From a bacterium (GTDB lineage Bacteria; Bdellovibrionota_C; UBA2361; RFPC01): DNA of 64,000 nucleotides. Below are positions 36,431 to 46,473 of the stretch, one piece after another. Position 1 is the stretch's first letter. Every line of letters starts with the position of its first letter. The position numbers and the translations under genes are program-made. The DNA is taken from NCBI GenBank assembly GCA_030431715.1, contig JAUIIO010000002.1:124001-188000 (forward strand), read 5' to 3'. The notes under the pieces were generated by a model, which had not been told where the DNA came from, made no database searches, and worked only from the letters and a program-made list of their open reading frames with translations.

Positions 36431-36640
36431 CTACGCTGCTACATGAGCTCGTGAAGAAAGCTCAGTCTTTGCACGTGCAAGCTCCTTCTTCACTTCAGCA
36501 ATGCGGTGTTGCTGCTCAAGCTGTCCAGTTGCCTGACGAAAACGAAGCTTCATAAGCTCTTCGCTTTGTTGCTTCACCTTTTCACGCAGGTCCCCAATCT
36601 CAAGCGATTTTAACTCTGCTAAGTAATCTTTCCGTTTCAT
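36431..36640 (-). CDS. rpmC: 50S ribosomal protein L29
   Basis: 69-aa two-helix protein at the tunnel exit, part of the SRP/trigger-factor docking region. Seen: LKSLEIGDLREKVKQQSEEL and KLRFRQATGQLEQQHRIAEV, then KKELARAKTEL. It starts 47 bp after rplP. Confidence 0.96.
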   Translation of the reverse strand: MKRKDYLAELKSLEIGDLREKVKQQSEELMKLRFRQATGQLEQQHRIAEVKKELARAKTELSSRAHVAA

Positions 36641-36687
36641 AATACCTGTTTCCTCTCGTTACTAAAGCACGTCCACTAAAAACTGCC

Positions 36688-37113
36688 CTACAGGAGCGTG
36701 TCTGTACGCTCAACGATAGTGCATTTAAAAGGCATCTTCGCCGCTGCAAGCTCAAGAGCTCTTCGTGCGGTTGTCTTTTCAACACCAGTGATTTCGTACA
36801 AAATACGTCCCTCTCGAACCTCAGCTACCCAGTCTTCTGGAGAACCTTTTCCTTTCCCCATCCGAGTCTCGGCTGGCTTTGATGTTCGCGGCTTGTGTGG
36901 AAAAACGCGGATCCATACCTTCCCACCTCTCTTAGCATGCCTTGTCATGGCGACCCTGCCTGCCTCGATGTGACGTGAAGTCATCCATCCGCTTTCCTCA
37001 GCTTTAAGACCGAAGTCTCCGAAATCAAGCTGACATCCGCGAGTTTCAACACCACGAAGATGTTTTACCATCTTCATCTGCTTTCTATATTTTGGCTTAC
37101 GTGGAGATTGCAT
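36688..37113 (-). CDS. rplP: 50S ribosomal protein L16
   Basis: Positions A-site tRNA at the peptidyl-transferase centre. 141 aa: [49 protein letters not shown] and [20 protein letters not shown]. The segment after KYRKQ reads [20 protein letters not shown] and differs from the usual HRGRMRG-type sequence. It starts 44 bp after rpsC. Confidence 0.97.
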   Translation of the reverse strand: MQSPRKPKYRKQMKMVKHLRGVETRGCQLDFGDFGLKAEESGWMTSRHIEAGRVAMTRHAKRGGKVWIRVFPHKPRTSKPAETRMGKGKGSPEDWVAEVREGRILYEITGVEKTTARRALELAAAKMPFKCTIVERTDTLL

Positions 37114-37157
37114 CTTATTATACCTCTAGTCGTAAATTTCTTCCTAACTCTGCGTTA

Positions 37158-37823
37158 TTAAATTTGCATTGCATCAACTGGGATATATTCGCCTGGCTCA
37201 AACTTCTCGCCTTTAAATATCCACGTCTTAACACCGATGATTCCATATGTAGTCGCCGCACGAGCAACACCGTAATCAATCTCAGCACGGAGAGTATGAA
37301 GAGGAATACGTCCCTCCTTGTACTGTTCCGTTCTCGCAATTTCTGCTCCGTTGAGTCTTCCAGAAACGCTCACTTTGATACCTTCAGCACCAACTCTAAG
37401 CGCTCTTCCAACAGCATCCTTCATCGCTCTACGGAAATTCACCCGTCGTGAGAGTTGGAAAGCGATGCTCTCAGCAACGAGCTGAGCATCCATATCGGCC
37501 TTTCTGGCCTCCACGATGTTCAAGCTCACTTCACGCTTAACAAGCTGACGAAGTTTTGCGCGAAGCTCTTCAATGTCCTTACCCTTTTTTCCGATAACGA
37601 TACCTGGTTTAGCCGTATAAATATTGATACGTACCTTTGCAGCAGCTCGCTCAATCTCAACCTTGGATATCCCGGCCGTGTGAAGCTTTTGCTTTACATA
37701 CTCACGGATCTTACGATCTTCATGAAGATATCTAGCTACGTGTCCTTTTATGCCAAACCATCTTGAGCGCCATGTCTCAATAATTCCAACTCTTAGACCG
37801 TAGGGGTTAACTTTTTGACCCAT
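37158..37823 (-). CDS. rpsC: 30S ribosomal protein S3
   Basis: mRNA-entry protein with helicase activity together with S4 and S5. 221 aa: [20 protein letters not shown], the KH domain with [11 protein letters not shown], and the C-terminal [20 protein letters not shown] and [10 protein letters not shown]. It lies 24 bp after rplV. Confidence 0.98.
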   Translation of the reverse strand: MGQKVNPYGLRVGIIETWRSRWFGIKGHVARYLHEDRKIREYVKQKLHTAGISKVEIERAAAKVRINIYTAKPGIVIGKKGKDIEELRAKLRQLVKREVSLNIVEARKADMDAQLVAESIAFQLSRRVNFRRAMKDAVGRALRVGAEGIKVSVSGRLNGAEIARTEQYKEGRIPLHTLRAEIDYGVARAATTYGIIGVKTWIFKGEKFEPGEYIPVDAMQI

Positions 37824-37847
37824 AGTAATTTCCTTACCTAATTTCTC

Positions 37848-38216
37848 TTATCGTGTTCCAAGTTCAATAGTTATATGTGAAGCGCGCTTGCGTATCGGGG
37901 TAGCTCGTCCTTGAGCTCTAGGACGAAACCGCTTCATCGTTCTTCCCATGTTTACATATCCCGCTGTTACCCAGAGATCATCAACATCAACTGAAGAATG
38001 CTCACGAGCATTCGCAATAGCTGATTGAAGTAACTTATGAGTCACAGAGGCAGCCTTTGTCGGGCTAAACTTCAAGATCTGAAGTGCCGGCTCAACCTGC
38101 TTTCCCTTGATCATCTCAAGTATAATTCTTGCTTTCTGAGGCGATACGCGAACTTGACCTAGGGTCGCTTTCGCTACCGAATTCTTAGCAACGTATTTAC
38201 TCTTTTCCTTCGCCAC
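37848..38216 (-). CDS. rplV: 50S ribosomal protein L22
   Basis: Lines the exit tunnel with its extended loop. 122 aa: VRVSPQKARIILEMIKGKQ, KLLQSAIANAREHSSVDVDD and RFRPRAQGRATPIRKRASHI. The start is GTG with an AGAGGAA box upstream; ~20 extra basic residues precede the conserved part. It follows rpsS by 27 bp. Confidence 0.97.
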   Translation of the reverse strand: MAKEKSKYVAKNSVAKATLGQVRVSPQKARIILEMIKGKQVEPALQILKFSPTKAASVTHKLLQSAIANAREHSSVDVDDLWVTAGYVNMGRTMKRFRPRAQGRATPIRKRASHITIELGTR

Positions 38217-38243
38217 TTTCTTATTCCTCTCTAGTTAATCTCT

Positions 38244-38507
38244 CTACTTCTTCGTTGAGTGACCGTGATAATTTCTTGTTGGTGAAAATTCACCAAGCTT
38301 GTGTCCAACCATGTTGTCAGTCACGTACACTGGTACGAATTTCTTTCCATTGTGCACCGCAAATGTCAGGCCGATCATATCGGGGCTGATCATGGAGCGA
38401 CGCGACCATGTTTTAATTGGCCCTTTATGCTGGCCGTTTTTAGCACGCTCCACCCATTTAAGGAGGTGCCCATCAATAAAAGGTCCTTTTTTCAGCGAAC
38501 GAGGCAT
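38244..38507 (-). CDS. rpsS: 30S ribosomal protein S19
   Basis: Head protein that binds S13 and contacts the 50S subunit. 87 aa: [40 protein letters not shown] and [19 protein letters not shown]. It lies 36 bp after rplB. Length and motifs are ordinary. Confidence 0.98.
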   Translation of the reverse strand: MPRSLKKGPFIDGHLLKWVERAKNGQHKGPIKTWSRRSMISPDMIGLTFAVHNGKKFVPVYVTDNMVGHKLGEFSPTRNYHGHSTKK

Positions 38508-38543
38508 ACTCTTCTATCTCCCTCTAACAATCCAAATCTACTA

Positions 38544-39380
38544 TTACTTACGCTTCTTATTACTTCTTCTACGTACGATAAACTTATCAGTACGCTTATT
38601 GTGTCTGGTTTTGTACCCTTTGGTTGGCTTACCATTTGGAGTACACGGGTGTCTTCCACCTGCAGACTTTCCTTCACCACCACCCATCGGATGGTCAACC
38701 GGGTTCTTAGCCACACCGCGAGTGTGTGGTCTACGGTTGAGCCAACGAGAACGACCAGCCTTACCAAGGGTAAGGTTCTGGTGCTCAGCATTCCCTACAG
38801 ATCCAATCGTTGCAGAACATGCAAGGAGTACTTTTCTCATCTCACCAGAAGGCATCTTAAGGAGGGCATACTTTCCTTCCTTCGCAGCTAGCTGAGCAGA
38901 AGCTCCTGCTGAACGAATAAGTTGAGCGCCGTGCCCGACCTTAAGTTCAACACAGTGTACTGCCTGACCAGTTGGAATTTTTGCAAGAGGCATGGAGTTT
39001 CCGACGCGTATCTCAGCATTTGGTCCATTCTCAATAGTAGCTCCTACGGTAAGTCCTTGCGGCGCAAGAATGTAACACTTCTCACCATCTGCATAGGTGA
39101 TAAGGGCAATACGAGCTGTCCTATTTGGATCATACTCAATAGTGGTAACCCGACCCGGGACACCGTACTTATTTCTCTTAAAATCAATAACCCGGTAACG
39201 TCTCTTATGACCGCCACCTTTATTGATGTTTGTCATACGACCGTGACTGTTTCGTCCACCAGTCTTGGAGTGCTTCTCAATAAGCGACTTCTCAGGTCCC
39301 TTCTTGGATAGCCCACTAAAGTCGGCGACCGTATAAAAACGTCTGGACGGCGTTATTGGTTTAAATTTCTTAAGTGCCAT
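38544..39380 (-). CDS. rplB: 50S ribosomal protein L2
   Basis: Core protein of the peptidyl-transferase region and inter-subunit bridges. 278 aa: [40 protein letters not shown], then the C-terminal [20 protein letters not shown], which contains the conserved His important for peptide-bond formation. It follows rplW by 31 bp. Confidence 0.98.
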   Translation of the reverse strand: MALKKFKPITPSRRFYTVADFSGLSKKGPEKSLIEKHSKTGGRNSHGRMTNINKGGGHKRRYRVIDFKRNKYGVPGRVTTIEYDPNRTARIALITYADGEKCYILAPQGLTVGATIENGPNAEIRVGNSMPLAKIPTGQAVHCVELKVGHGAQLIRSAGASAQLAAKEGKYALLKMPSGEMRKVLLACSATIGSVGNAEHQNLTLGKAGRSRWLNRRPHTRGVAKNPVDHPMGGGEGKSAGGRHPCTPNGKPTKGYKTRHNKRTDKFIVRRRSNKKRK

Positions 39381-39411
39381 AGTTTCCTTCTCGCTCTTTA
39401 CTTACTTTCCT

Positions 39412-39732
39412 CTACAGACCATCAACCAGATCAATTGTTTGTCCAGCTGCAAGAGTCACATACGCTTTCTTAAAAGATGCAGAGCGACCAACCTCACGGC
39501 CTCTTCTTTTAATCTTTCCAAGAAGGTTCATTGTACGAACTTTGCTCACATCTACTTTGTAAATGCGCTCAACAGCCTGCTTAATATCTTCCTTCGTAGC
39601 TCTCTTAGAGACTTCAAAGACCACACAGCTTCCTGCACCGCCAACAATTGAGCTCTTCTCAGTTACGACAGGCTGGACAATAGCGGTATAATCCTTAGCT
39701 ACCGGTGCCTCTTTTTCTTGCTTCTTAGCCAT
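39412..39732 (-). CDS. rplW: 50S ribosomal protein L23
   Basis: Docking site for trigger factor and SRP at the tunnel exit. 106 aa: DYTAIVQPVVTEKSSIVG, VFEVSKRATKEDIKQAVERI and VSKVRTMNLLGKIKRRGREV. It starts 26 bp after rplD. A short Lys/Glu-rich leader precedes the conserved part. Confidence 0.96.
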   Translation of the reverse strand: MAKKQEKEAPVAKDYTAIVQPVVTEKSSIVGGAGSCVVFEVSKRATKEDIKQAVERIYKVDVSKVRTMNLLGKIKRRGREVGRSASFKKAYVTLAAGQTIDLVDGL

Positions 39733-39758
39733 TGCTTCCTCTTTGCCTCAATTTGCGT

Positions 39759-40424
39759 TTATGATTCGTCTTTTGTTTTCGTTAGTCGCTGCTGCAGTCC
39801 TTCTAAGGCTTCTTTCGTAGCCACGATGCACTGTGCATTAAGCAGGTCGTAAACATTCGCTCCAGCAACTGAGAGTGGCAGAAGTCTCTGAATGTTCTTA
39901 CCAGAACGCCAGATCATCTCATCCTTCTCAGCAGTTAACACGACAACTTTCTTTCCAGTAAGTCCGAGATTCTTCATAACCTCACTGAGCTCTCTGGTCT
40001 TTCCTTCCTTCACTTCTAACTTATCAAGTACTACCACCTGCTGGCTTCCTACCTTGCTAGTAAGAACTGAGCAGAGCGCCTGACGGCGGGTACGGCTGGG
40101 AAGTCTGAAATCATAAGAACGTGGAGATGGTCCGTGTGTTACAGCTCCGCCAACCCAAAGCGGCGAGTTTCTAGAACCGGCACGTGCTCGTCCTGTTCCC
40201 TTCTGCTTAAATGGCTTCTGTCCTCCGCCTTTCATCTTAGCGCGATTAAGAACAGAGTGAGTTCCAGCACGTCTCTTCGCGCGTTGCCACCGCACCGTTT
40301 GATACACGAGATCTCTGTTCACTTTGGCAGCAAATACTGCGGGAGAAAGCTCAACATCACCTGAGCTCTTTCCTTTCATGTTCACCATATCTAATTTAAT
40401 TACGTCACCCATATCACTCACCAT
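39759..40424 (-). CDS. rplD: 50S ribosomal protein L4
   Basis: Tunnel-wall protein; in E. coli it also represses the S10 operon. 221 aa: QRAKRRAGTHSVLNRAKMKG, GGQKPFKQKGTGRARAGSRN, SPLWVGGAVTHGPSPRSYD. Met5 (ATG 40412) has a GGTGAG box 4 bp upstream and may be the true start instead of 40424. It follows rplC by 16 bp. Confidence 0.96.
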   Translation of the reverse strand: MVSDMGDVIKLDMVNMKGKSSGDVELSPAVFAAKVNRDLVYQTVRWQRAKRRAGTHSVLNRAKMKGGGQKPFKQKGTGRARAGSRNSPLWVGGAVTHGPSPRSYDFRLPSRTRRQALCSVLTSKVGSQQVVVLDKLEVKEGKTRELSEVMKNLGLTGKKVVVLTAEKDEMIWRSGKNIQRLLPLSVAGANVYDLLNAQCIVATKEALEGLQQRLTKTKDES

Positions 40425-40440
40425 GTTTGCTTACGTGTCG

Positions 40441-41151
40441 TTATGCAGCCTGCTCTTCCTGTTGCTCGGGCGCTGGCGCTGTAGCACCGGTATAAGAGTT
40501 ACGTGCTTTCTTAACAAACACGACTCCACCCTTCGCTCCGGGTACACTTCCCTTAATGAGAAGAACGTTATCTTCAGGTCTGACACCTACAACTTTCATA
40601 TTTTGAGTTGTAACGTTCTTATTTCCCATATGGCCTGGCATCTTCTGGTTCTTCCATACACGGCCAGGAGACTTACAGTTACCAATAGAACCGATATTAC
40701 GGAACTTTTCATGAGTTCCACGTGAAGCAGGTTGTCCACGCACGTCATAGCGTTTCACTACTCCAGCAAAACCACGTCCTTTTGAGACCCCAGTCACGTC
40801 AACGACATCACCCTGTGCGAATACCTGTCCAACACTAAGTTCTTTGCCCTGCTCGTTCCAACCAAGGGTGTCGATATCACACCGTACCTCACGTACGTGA
40901 TAAAACGCCCCTTTTCCAGCCTTGCTAAAGTGTCCAAGAGCAGGCTTACTTACTCGCTGCTGCTTCTTCTCAACAAAGCCGATCTGAACTGCACTATAAC
41001 CGTGCTTACCGGTCTCTTTTACCTCAAGCACATAGCACGGCCCAACTTCAACAGCTGTTACCGGAATGCATTTTCCCTCTTCCGTGAAAATTTGGGTCAT
41101 CCCAACTTTTCTTCCGAGGAGGCCTTCTGGATAAACTTTTTTATCACTCAT
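40441..41151 (-). CDS. rplC: 50S ribosomal protein L3
   Basis: Assembly-initiating protein that reaches toward the peptidyl-transferase centre. 236 aa: LLGRKVGMTQIFTEEGKCIP, KGRGFAGVVKRYDVRGQPAS and GSVPGAKGGVVFVKKARNSY. The C terminus adds an Ala/Pro/Glu/Gln tail (TAPAPEQQEEQAA). It starts 37 bp after rpsJ. Confidence 0.97.
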   Translation of the reverse strand: MSDKKVYPEGLLGRKVGMTQIFTEEGKCIPVTAVEVGPCYVLEVKETGKHGYSAVQIGFVEKKQQRVSKPALGHFSKAGKGAFYHVREVRCDIDTLGWNEQGKELSVGQVFAQGDVVDVTGVSKGRGFAGVVKRYDVRGQPASRGTHEKFRNIGSIGNCKSPGRVWKNQKMPGHMGNKNVTTQNMKVVGVRPEDNVLLIKGSVPGAKGGVVFVKKARNSYTGATAPAPEQQEEQAA

Positions 41152-41188
41152 GTTACTTGCTCTCTACGTAGCTAAAAAAATTGCTCTT

Positions 41189-41503
41189 CTACTGCAGTTT
41201 AAGTTCAACGTCGATTCCTGTGGACAGCTCAAGCTTCCCAAGCTCATCGATCGTTTGTTGTGTTGGTTCCAAGATATCGAGTAAGCGCTTATGAGTTCGA
41301 ATCTCGAACTGCTCACGCGACTTCTTATCAACGAAAGTAGAACGGTTTACGGTGTATCGCTCAACACGTGTCGGTAGAGGAATTGGCCCTGCCACTCTTC
41401 CACCTGTACGTCTCACGGTTTGAACAATCTCGGTTACCGCCGTGTCAATGAGCTTATGGTCGTAAGCTTTCAATCGAATTCGTATAAGTTGACCACCAAG
41501 CAT
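41189..41503 (-). CDS. rpsJ: 30S ribosomal protein S10
   Basis: 30S head protein that doubles as NusE in antitermination, pairing with NusB and NusG. 104 aa: [40 protein letters not shown] and [19 protein letters not shown]. It follows tuf by 80 bp, so the S10 block reads on from the str block. No separate S10 leader is seen. Confidence 0.97.
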   Translation of the reverse strand: MLGGQLIRIRLKAYDHKLIDTAVTEIVQTVRRTGGRVAGPIPLPTRVERYTVNRSTFVDKKSREQFEIRTHKRLLDILEPTQQTIDELGKLELSTGIDVELKLQ

Positions 41504-41583
41504 AATATTTCCGTCCTTTCTATCTTACATTGTGTCCGGCGGTGGCTGCTATCATACAGCCCCGCCGGCAACATAATCGTTTC

Positions 41584-42780
41584 TTACTCAATAACTTCAG
41601 TCACAACACCGGAACCAACCGTACGTCCACCCTCACGGATTGCGAAACGCACCTGTTTTTCCATCGCGATTGGTTGAATAAGCTCAACCTCAACAGTGAT
41701 GTTGTCACCCGGCATCGCCATTTCAACACCTTCAGGAAGCTTAATGTTTCCAGTAACGTCAGTAGTTCTGAAGTAGAACTGTGGGCGGTATCCGGTAAAG
41801 AATGGCTTATGACGTCCACCCTCTTCTTTCTTAAGGATGTAAGCCTCACCTTTAAACTTCGTGTGCGGAGTGATACTGCCTGGCTTAGCAATAACCTGAC
41901 CACGCTCAACATCGTTACGCTTAAGACCACGAAGGAGAAGTCCAACGTTGTCACCAGCCTGACCTTCATCAAGAAGCTTGCGGAACATCTCAACACCTGT
42001 ACAAGTTGTCTTTTGAGTTTCCTTAAGTCCTACAATTTCGATCTCTTCGTTCACCTTGATGATACCACGCTCGATACGTCCAGTAGCAACGGTACCACGA
42101 CCTTCGATTGAGAATACGTCCTCAACAGGCATAAGGAATGCTTTATCAACATCACGCTCTGGTACTGGAATGTACTCATCGATAGTTGCAAGTAGCTTAT
42201 CAAATGCTTGCTTACCAAGCTCAGTATCTTCTCCGTTAAGAGCTTGAAGCGCGCTTCCTTTAACGATTGGAGTATCGTCTCCTGGGAAACCATACTCGTT
42301 AAGAAGGTCACGTACTTCCATTTCAACTAGCTCAAGAAGCTCTGGATCATCAACAAGGTCAACCTTGTTAAGGAAAACGATAATCTTTGGAACACCAACC
42401 TGACGTGCAAGAAGGATGTGCTCACGAGTCTGAGGCATAGGACCATCAGCAGCGCTCACAACAAGAATCGCTCCGTCCATCTGAGCAGCACCAGTGATCA
42501 TGTTCTTTACGTAGTCAGCGTGGCCCGGACAGTCAACGTGTGCGTAGTGACGATTCTCAGTTTCGTACTCTACGTGCGCACTCGCAATAGTAACGGTTTT
42601 CGTTTCATCACGCTCTGTACCACCTTTCGCGATATCCTTATAAGATATCACCTGAGCAAGCCCTTTGTCCGCTTGGTTGCGCACGAGAGCTGCAGTAGTG
42701 GTTGTTTTACCATGGTCAACGTGGCCAATCGTACCAACGTTTACGTGATCCTTGGTTCTTTCGAATTTTTTCTTAGCCAT
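41584..42780 (-). CDS. tuf: Elongation factor Tu with unusual switch I
   Basis: Delivers aminoacyl-tRNA to the ribosome. 398 aa from the ATG at 42780 ([20 protein letters not shown]); a TTG 21 bp upstream is less likely. G1 is GHVDHGKT, G3 DCPGH, G4 NKVD, G5 GSAL. Switch I reads [19 protein letters not shown], whereas nearly all proteobacterial EF-Tu have an ARGITI-type effector loop. The Mg-contacting Thr of TVTI is retained. I remember this insertion-like KGGT...KTVTI form from Planctomycetes. The C-terminal domains are ordinary ([20 protein letters not shown]). Only one tuf copy is in the window. Confidence 0.97.
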   Translation of the reverse strand: MAKKKFERTKDHVNVGTIGHVDHGKTTTTAALVRNQADKGLAQVISYKDIAKGGTERDETKTVTIASAHVEYETENRHYAHVDCPGHADYVKNMITGAAQMDGAILVVSAADGPMPQTREHILLARQVGVPKIIVFLNKVDLVDDPELLELVEMEVRDLLNEYGFPGDDTPIVKGSALQALNGEDTELGKQAFDKLLATIDEYIPVPERDVDKAFLMPVEDVFSIEGRGTVATGRIERGIIKVNEEIEIVGLKETQKTTCTGVEMFRKLLDEGQAGDNVGLLLRGLKRNDVERGQVIAKPGSITPHTKFKGEAYILKKEEGGRHKPFFTGYRPQFYFRTTDVTGNIKLPEGVEMAMPGDNITVEVELIQPIAMEKQVRFAIREGGRTVGSGVVTEVIE

Positions 42781-42818
42781 AACAAGTTTCCTTATTAGCA
42801 ATTAACGTTAAAATCTTA

Positions 42819-44915
42819 CTAGCCGTTACTCAGAGTTTCCGCGATATGCGAAGGTACCTCTTCATAATGGTCGTACTCCATCGCGAAAGCTGCTCTTCCC
42901 TGTGTGTTTGAACGCAAATCTGTTGCGTATCCAAACATTTCAGAAAGTGGCACCTCTGACGCAATTACCTGTCCGCCTGCTCGAGCATCCATCCCCTGGA
43001 TTTTGGCACGACGACGGTTTAGATCACCAACAACGTTGCTGGTGAATTCTTCAGGACATGACACCTCAACTTTCATTACTGGTTCAAGAAGCCTCGGTTC
43101 AGCTTTTCTACAGCCTTCCTTCGCACACATTGAACCGGCAATTTTGAATGCCATTTCACTTGAATCCACTTCGTGAAAACTACCGAAGTAGAGTGTTACC
43201 CGAATATCTATGAGAGGGTATCCTGCGAGAACTCCCCCTTTCAGGGCTTCTTCAACACCGTTCTTAACCGCAGGAATATATTCCTTAGGAATAACCCCCC
43301 CCTTAATTTCATCTACAAACTCAAAACCACTACCAGCTTCAAGCGGCTCAAAACGAAGATGAACATGCCCAAACTGACCACGGCCACCCGTCTGCTTTGC
43401 GTACTTGAGCTCATGTTCCGTCTTAGGAGCCGTAATCGTCTCCCGATACGCAACTTGAGGTTTACCGACAGTAGTGTGTACACCAAATTCTCTTTCTAAG
43501 CGACTCTTAATAACATCAAGATGAAGCTCACCCATTCCACGTATAATTGTCTGACCACTCTCTTCGTCCGTGGCAACTCGTAGCGATGGGTCTTCCTTAG
43601 CGAGTTTCATGAGCGCCATCCCCATCTTTTCCTCATCCGATTTGGACTTAGGCTCGATGGCAACACCAATCACTGGATCAGGAGCTGTAATACTTTCGAG
43701 GACGATTGGGTGCTCTGCGGCACACAACGTATCACCTGTGTAAGTCTCCTTGAGTCCTACAGCAGCTCCGATATCACCTACACCGATCTCCTTTACTTCT
43801 TCACGCTTATCGGCGTGCATTAAAACAATGCGGCCTATACGCTCTTTTTGATCACGGGTAGAGTTATAAATTCCTGTTCCCGCTTGTAGCTTACCAGAGT
43901 AAACCCGGAAAAATGTAAGAACACCAACATACGGGTCCGTTATAATCTTAAAAGCCAGCGCGCTAAATGGCTCGCTCTCTTTCGCTTGACGCGTAAGTAC
44001 CGTCTCCTCATCACCTAACTTAAAGCCTGAAACTGGCGGCACATCTAGTGGCGAGGGAAGGTAAAAGAGAACGGCATCAAGAAGTGGCTGCACACCCTTG
44101 TTCTTGAAAGCCGAACCACCTATTACCGGATAAATCTCTCTTTTAAGCACAGCCGCTCTGAGCGCAGACCGAATCTCATCAACAGAGACACCACCTCCGT
44201 TCAGGTATTTCTCCATGAACTTCTCATCAGTCTCAGCAATAGCCTCAAGGAGATGCTCTCGCGTCTCCGCTACTTTATCTTTATATTCTGGTGGAACCTC
44301 TTCAACATCATACTTGGCTCCCTTCGTATCATCGTTAAATACGAGTGCCTTCTCAGAGATGACATCAATCACTCCCTTAAGATTCTCTTCAGCACCCATC
44401 ATTACCTGAATAGGAACGGCATTCGCTCCAAGTCGGTCACGAATGGTGCTAATAGCGTAATCGAAGTCTGCTCCCGTTTTATCCATCTTATTGATGAAAC
44501 AAAAACGAGGAACGTTAAACTTCGTAGCCTGACGCCACACGGTCTCAGACTGTGGCTCAACACCGTTAACAGCATCAAAAACGGCAACAGCACCATCAAG
44601 AACACGAAGACTACGCTCCACCTCGATGGTAAAATCAACGTGGCCCGGAGTATCAATTATATTGATCTTGTGCTCTGGAAGAGTCCCTTCACCACCGCTC
44701 CATGTACACGTGGTAGCAGCAGAAGTGATGGTAATGCCACGCTCTTGCTCAAGCTCCATGTAATCCATGGTAGCAGCGCCTTCGTGCACTTCACCGATCT
44801 TATAATTTATTCCAGTATAGAAAAGGATCCTCTCGGTAGTAGTGGTCTTACCGGCATCAATGTGGGCCATGATGCCAATATTCCGTACCTTTTCTAACTC
44901 AAACTTCTTAGCCAC
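42819..44915 (-). CDS. fusA: Elongation factor G
   Basis: GTPase that drives translocation. 698 aa, five domains. G1 is AHIDAGKT, switch I ends in [13 protein letters not shown]3 is DTPGHVDF, G4 is NKMD. Domain IV contains [18 protein letters not shown] and [17 protein letters not shown]. The start is GTG at 44913-44915. No good Shine-Dalgarno box is visible; instead an exact 17-bp tandem duplication ends at the start codon. It follows rpsG by 65 bp. Confidence 0.97.
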   Translation of the reverse strand: MAKKFELEKVRNIGIMAHIDAGKTTTTERILFYTGINYKIGEVHEGAATMDYMELEQERGITITSAATTCTWSGGEGTLPEHKINIIDTPGHVDFTIEVERSLRVLDGAVAVFDAVNGVEPQSETVWRQATKFNVPRFCFINKMDKTGADFDYAISTIRDRLGANAVPIQVMMGAEENLKGVIDVISEKALVFNDDTKGAKYDVEEVPPEYKDKVAETREHLLEAIAETDEKFMEKYLNGGGVSVDEIRSALRAAVLKREIYPVIGGSAFKNKGVQPLLDAVLFYLPSPLDVPPVSGFKLGDEETVLTRQAKESEPFSALAFKIITDPYVGVLTFFRVYSGKLQAGTGIYNSTRDQKERIGRIVLMHADKREEVKEIGVGDIGAAVGLKETYTGDTLCAAEHPIVLESITAPDPVIGVAIEPKSKSDEEKMGMALMKLAKEDPSLRVATDEESGQTIIRGMGELHLDVIKSRLEREFGVHTTVGKPQVAYRETITAPKTEHELKYAKQTGGRGQFGHVHLRFEPLEAGSGFEFVDEIKGGVIPKEYIPAVKNGVEEALKGGVLAGYPLIDIRVTLYFGSFHEVDSSEMAFKIAGSMCAKEGCRKAEPRLLEPVMKVEVSCPEEFTSNVVGDLNRRRAKIQGMDARAGGQVIASEVPLSEMFGYATDLRSNTQGRAAFAMEYDHYEEVPSHIAETLSNG

Positions 44916-44947
44916 TGTTCTATCTTTAGTACTGTTCTATCTTTAGT
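44914..44947. repeat. Exact 17-bp tandem duplication at the fusA start
   Basis: The unit ACTGTTCTATCTTTAGT (plus strand) occurs twice without a gap, at 44914-44930 and 44931-44947. On the minus strand it reads ACTAAAGATAGAACAGT, and the downstream copy ends inside the fusA GTG start codon. The upstream copy carries GTA where fusA has GTG. The duplication therefore covers the translation-initiation region. Confidence 0.95.
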
Positions 44948-44980
44948 GTTATTAGCTACTAATTAAGCTTCCTATTCGCC

Positions 44981-45451
44981 TTACCACCTGAAATGGCTAA
45001 ATGCTTTGTTCGCATCTGCCATCTTATGGGTATCTTCACGCTTCTTAACAGCTGATCCACGGTTCTGGTACGCATCCATAAGCTCACCAGAAAGCCTCTC
45101 CGCGAGTGTTCTTTCAGAGCGAGACTTCGCAGCTGAGTTTAACCAGCGTAGTGCCAGCGCCTGTGCACGGCTATCACTGACTTCAGTTGGAACCTGATAC
45201 GTCGCTCCACCAACACGTCTTGAACGTACTTCAACAACAGGCTTAATGTTTCCAAGCGCCTTGTGAAATACTTCAAGGGAATCTTCCTTTGTTTTCTCAG
45301 CAAGCGTATCAAGAGCAATATAAAGAGCCTTTTCAACGACGCTCTTCTTCCCGTCCTTCATCAGAACGTTCATTGTCTTTGTAAGGACCACGTCTCCGTA
45401 TTTAGGATCCGGAAGCACTTCTCTTGAGAAATCTTTTTTCTTACGTGTCAT
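44981..45451 (-). CDS. rpsG: 30S ribosomal protein S7
   Basis: Primary assembly protein of the 30S head, and in E. coli the repressor of the str operon. 156 aa: [57 protein letters not shown] and [20 protein letters not shown]. It follows rpsL by 29 bp. Confidence 0.98.
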   Translation of the reverse strand: MTRKKKDFSREVLPDPKYGDVVLTKTMNVLMKDGKKSVVEKALYIALDTLAEKTKEDSLEVFHKALGNIKPVVEVRSRRVGGATYQVPTEVSDSRAQALALRWLNSAAKSRSERTLAERLSGELMDAYQNRGSAVKKREDTHKMADANKAFSHFRW

Positions 45452-45480
45452 ATCAGTCTCAACTTAATAAAATTTAAAAA

Positions 45481-45852
45481 TTACTTAGGCCTCTTGGCAC
45501 CGTACTTAGAACGCCCTTGCTTTCTATCTTGTACGCCGTGCGCTTCAAGCTTTCCGCGAATAATGTGGTAACGAACTCCCGGAAGGTCTTTCACCCTACC
45601 GCCACGGATAAGTACCACTGAGTGTTCTTGCAGATTGTGCCCAACACCCGGGATATAGCTTGTTACTTCAGCACCAGTCGTAAGCCGAACACGAGCAACC
45701 TTACGGAGGGCAGAGTTTGGCTTTTTAGGCGTCTGCGTATAAACCCTCGTGCATACTCCACGTCTTTGCGGGCAACGCTGAAGCGCAGGACATTTTGTCC
45801 GCGACTTTTTTGTCTCTCTTCGTTTTCTTACTAGTTGGTTAATAGTTGGCAT
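45481..45852 (-). CDS. rpsL: 30S ribosomal protein S12
   Basis: Decoding-centre protein. 123 aa: [40 protein letters not shown] and [20 protein letters not shown]. The residues around the two streptomycin-resistance hot spots (TPKKPNS and [11 protein letters not shown]) look wild type. It heads the str block behind a ~365-nt predicted leader. Confidence 0.98.
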   Translation of the reverse strand: MPTINQLVRKRRETKKSRTKCPALQRCPQRRGVCTRVYTQTPKKPNSALRKVARVRLTTGAEVTSYIPGVGHNLQEHSVVLIRGGRVKDLPGVRYHIIRGKLEAHGVQDRKQGRSKYGAKRPK

Positions 45853-46224
45853 TTCGCCTATTTCTCACTAACGGTTCTATACACTCATTAAATACAGCCC
45901 TTGATTTCCTGAATTTCTCAGACAATAAGCTTCTCTGCGAACTCCTCCTCAGGAAAAGATTTTATACTTCCCCTTACAGAGTGCCCCCATGTCACTTCTT
46001 GTATCTCTCCGGTTACATCAACTGGAAAAGAATCATTGACTGTGCATCTAAATTTAAATCCTGGTGAAAGACGATCTTTTCAAATCTTCTTTCGAACATG
46101 CTGCAGTAGCTTTGTTTCAAAATGATACCACCCCAGGCGGTGAGCATTGCATTTTGCCAGTGACTTGTTCAGTCCAGAAACTGAAAAAGCTCTTGACACC
46201 ACAAAAAACTGTAGCAGGTAGAAC

Positions 46225-46254
46225 TTGATAGCATGTATTGAGCTCCTGAGTCAA
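46225..46254 (-). promoter_or_regulatory. Promoter of the str operon (rpsL)
   Basis: On the minus strand TTGACT (46249-46254, 5 of 6) is followed after 18 bp by TATCAA (46225-46230, 4 of 6), with a TG one base before the -10 (extended -10). The start point would be near 46218. It is the best match on this strand in the 621-bp gap. Confidence 0.45.
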
Positions 46255-46388
46255 ACTCCCACCAGAAAATTTTCGGTATAATTTCAATGATTTGTAGGAC
46301 TTTTACGGCTATTATGCCGCGGCTTGCCGGCCATCTTCTAAGCCACTGTAATCACTAGGAAAAACTCGCTTGCTTGCCCCCTGCCCAT

Positions 46389-46419
46389 AAAAAAAGGGCC
46401 TCATAAGAGACCCTTTTTT
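46389..46419 (-). terminator. Intrinsic terminator of the CSLREA gene
   Basis: Stem of 13 pairs with one mismatch (arm AAAAAAGGGCCTC against GAGACCCTTTTTT) and a 4-base ATAA loop, read on the minus strand into a T run. It lies ~55 bp after the CSLREA stop. Because the A and T runs are symmetric it could also stop plus-strand transcripts. Confidence 0.85.
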
Positions 46420-46424
46420 GGCGC

Positions 46425-46452
46425 CCCCGGTCAGCACATCAGCCAACCGGGG
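46425..46452 (-). other. GC-rich hairpin behind the CSLREA stop codon
   Basis: Seven perfect pairs (CCCCGGT with ACCGGGG) around a 14-base loop, immediately 5' of the intrinsic terminator on the minus strand. No T run follows it directly. It may support termination or protect the 3' end of the transcript. Confidence 0.55.
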
Positions 46453-46473
46453 AAATAATGCCAACTCAGTATG

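Larger units (their letters stand above)
45853..46473. other. 621-bp intergenic region upstream of rpsL
   Basis: Between rpsL and the CSLREA gene. It contains, from the CSLREA side, a hairpin (46425-46452), an intrinsic terminator (46389-46419) and a promoter-like pair (46225-46254). The stretch 45853-46220 would then be a ~365-nt leader of the str operon. It has no convincing open frame and no tRNA-like fold; any ribosomal-protein control element would be here. Confidence 0.5.

Noticed and set aside
38299-38895. Long plus-strand frames antisense to rpsS/rplB, and similar ones antisense to rplV, tuf, fusA, rpoC and rpoB
   Set aside because: They mirror the codon bias of the real minus-strand genes and have no family features.
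46193-46282. Plus-strand TTGACA (46193) and TATAAT (46277) upstream of rpsL
   Set aside because: They are about 80 bp apart, neither has a partner at proper spacing, and no plus-strand gene follows.
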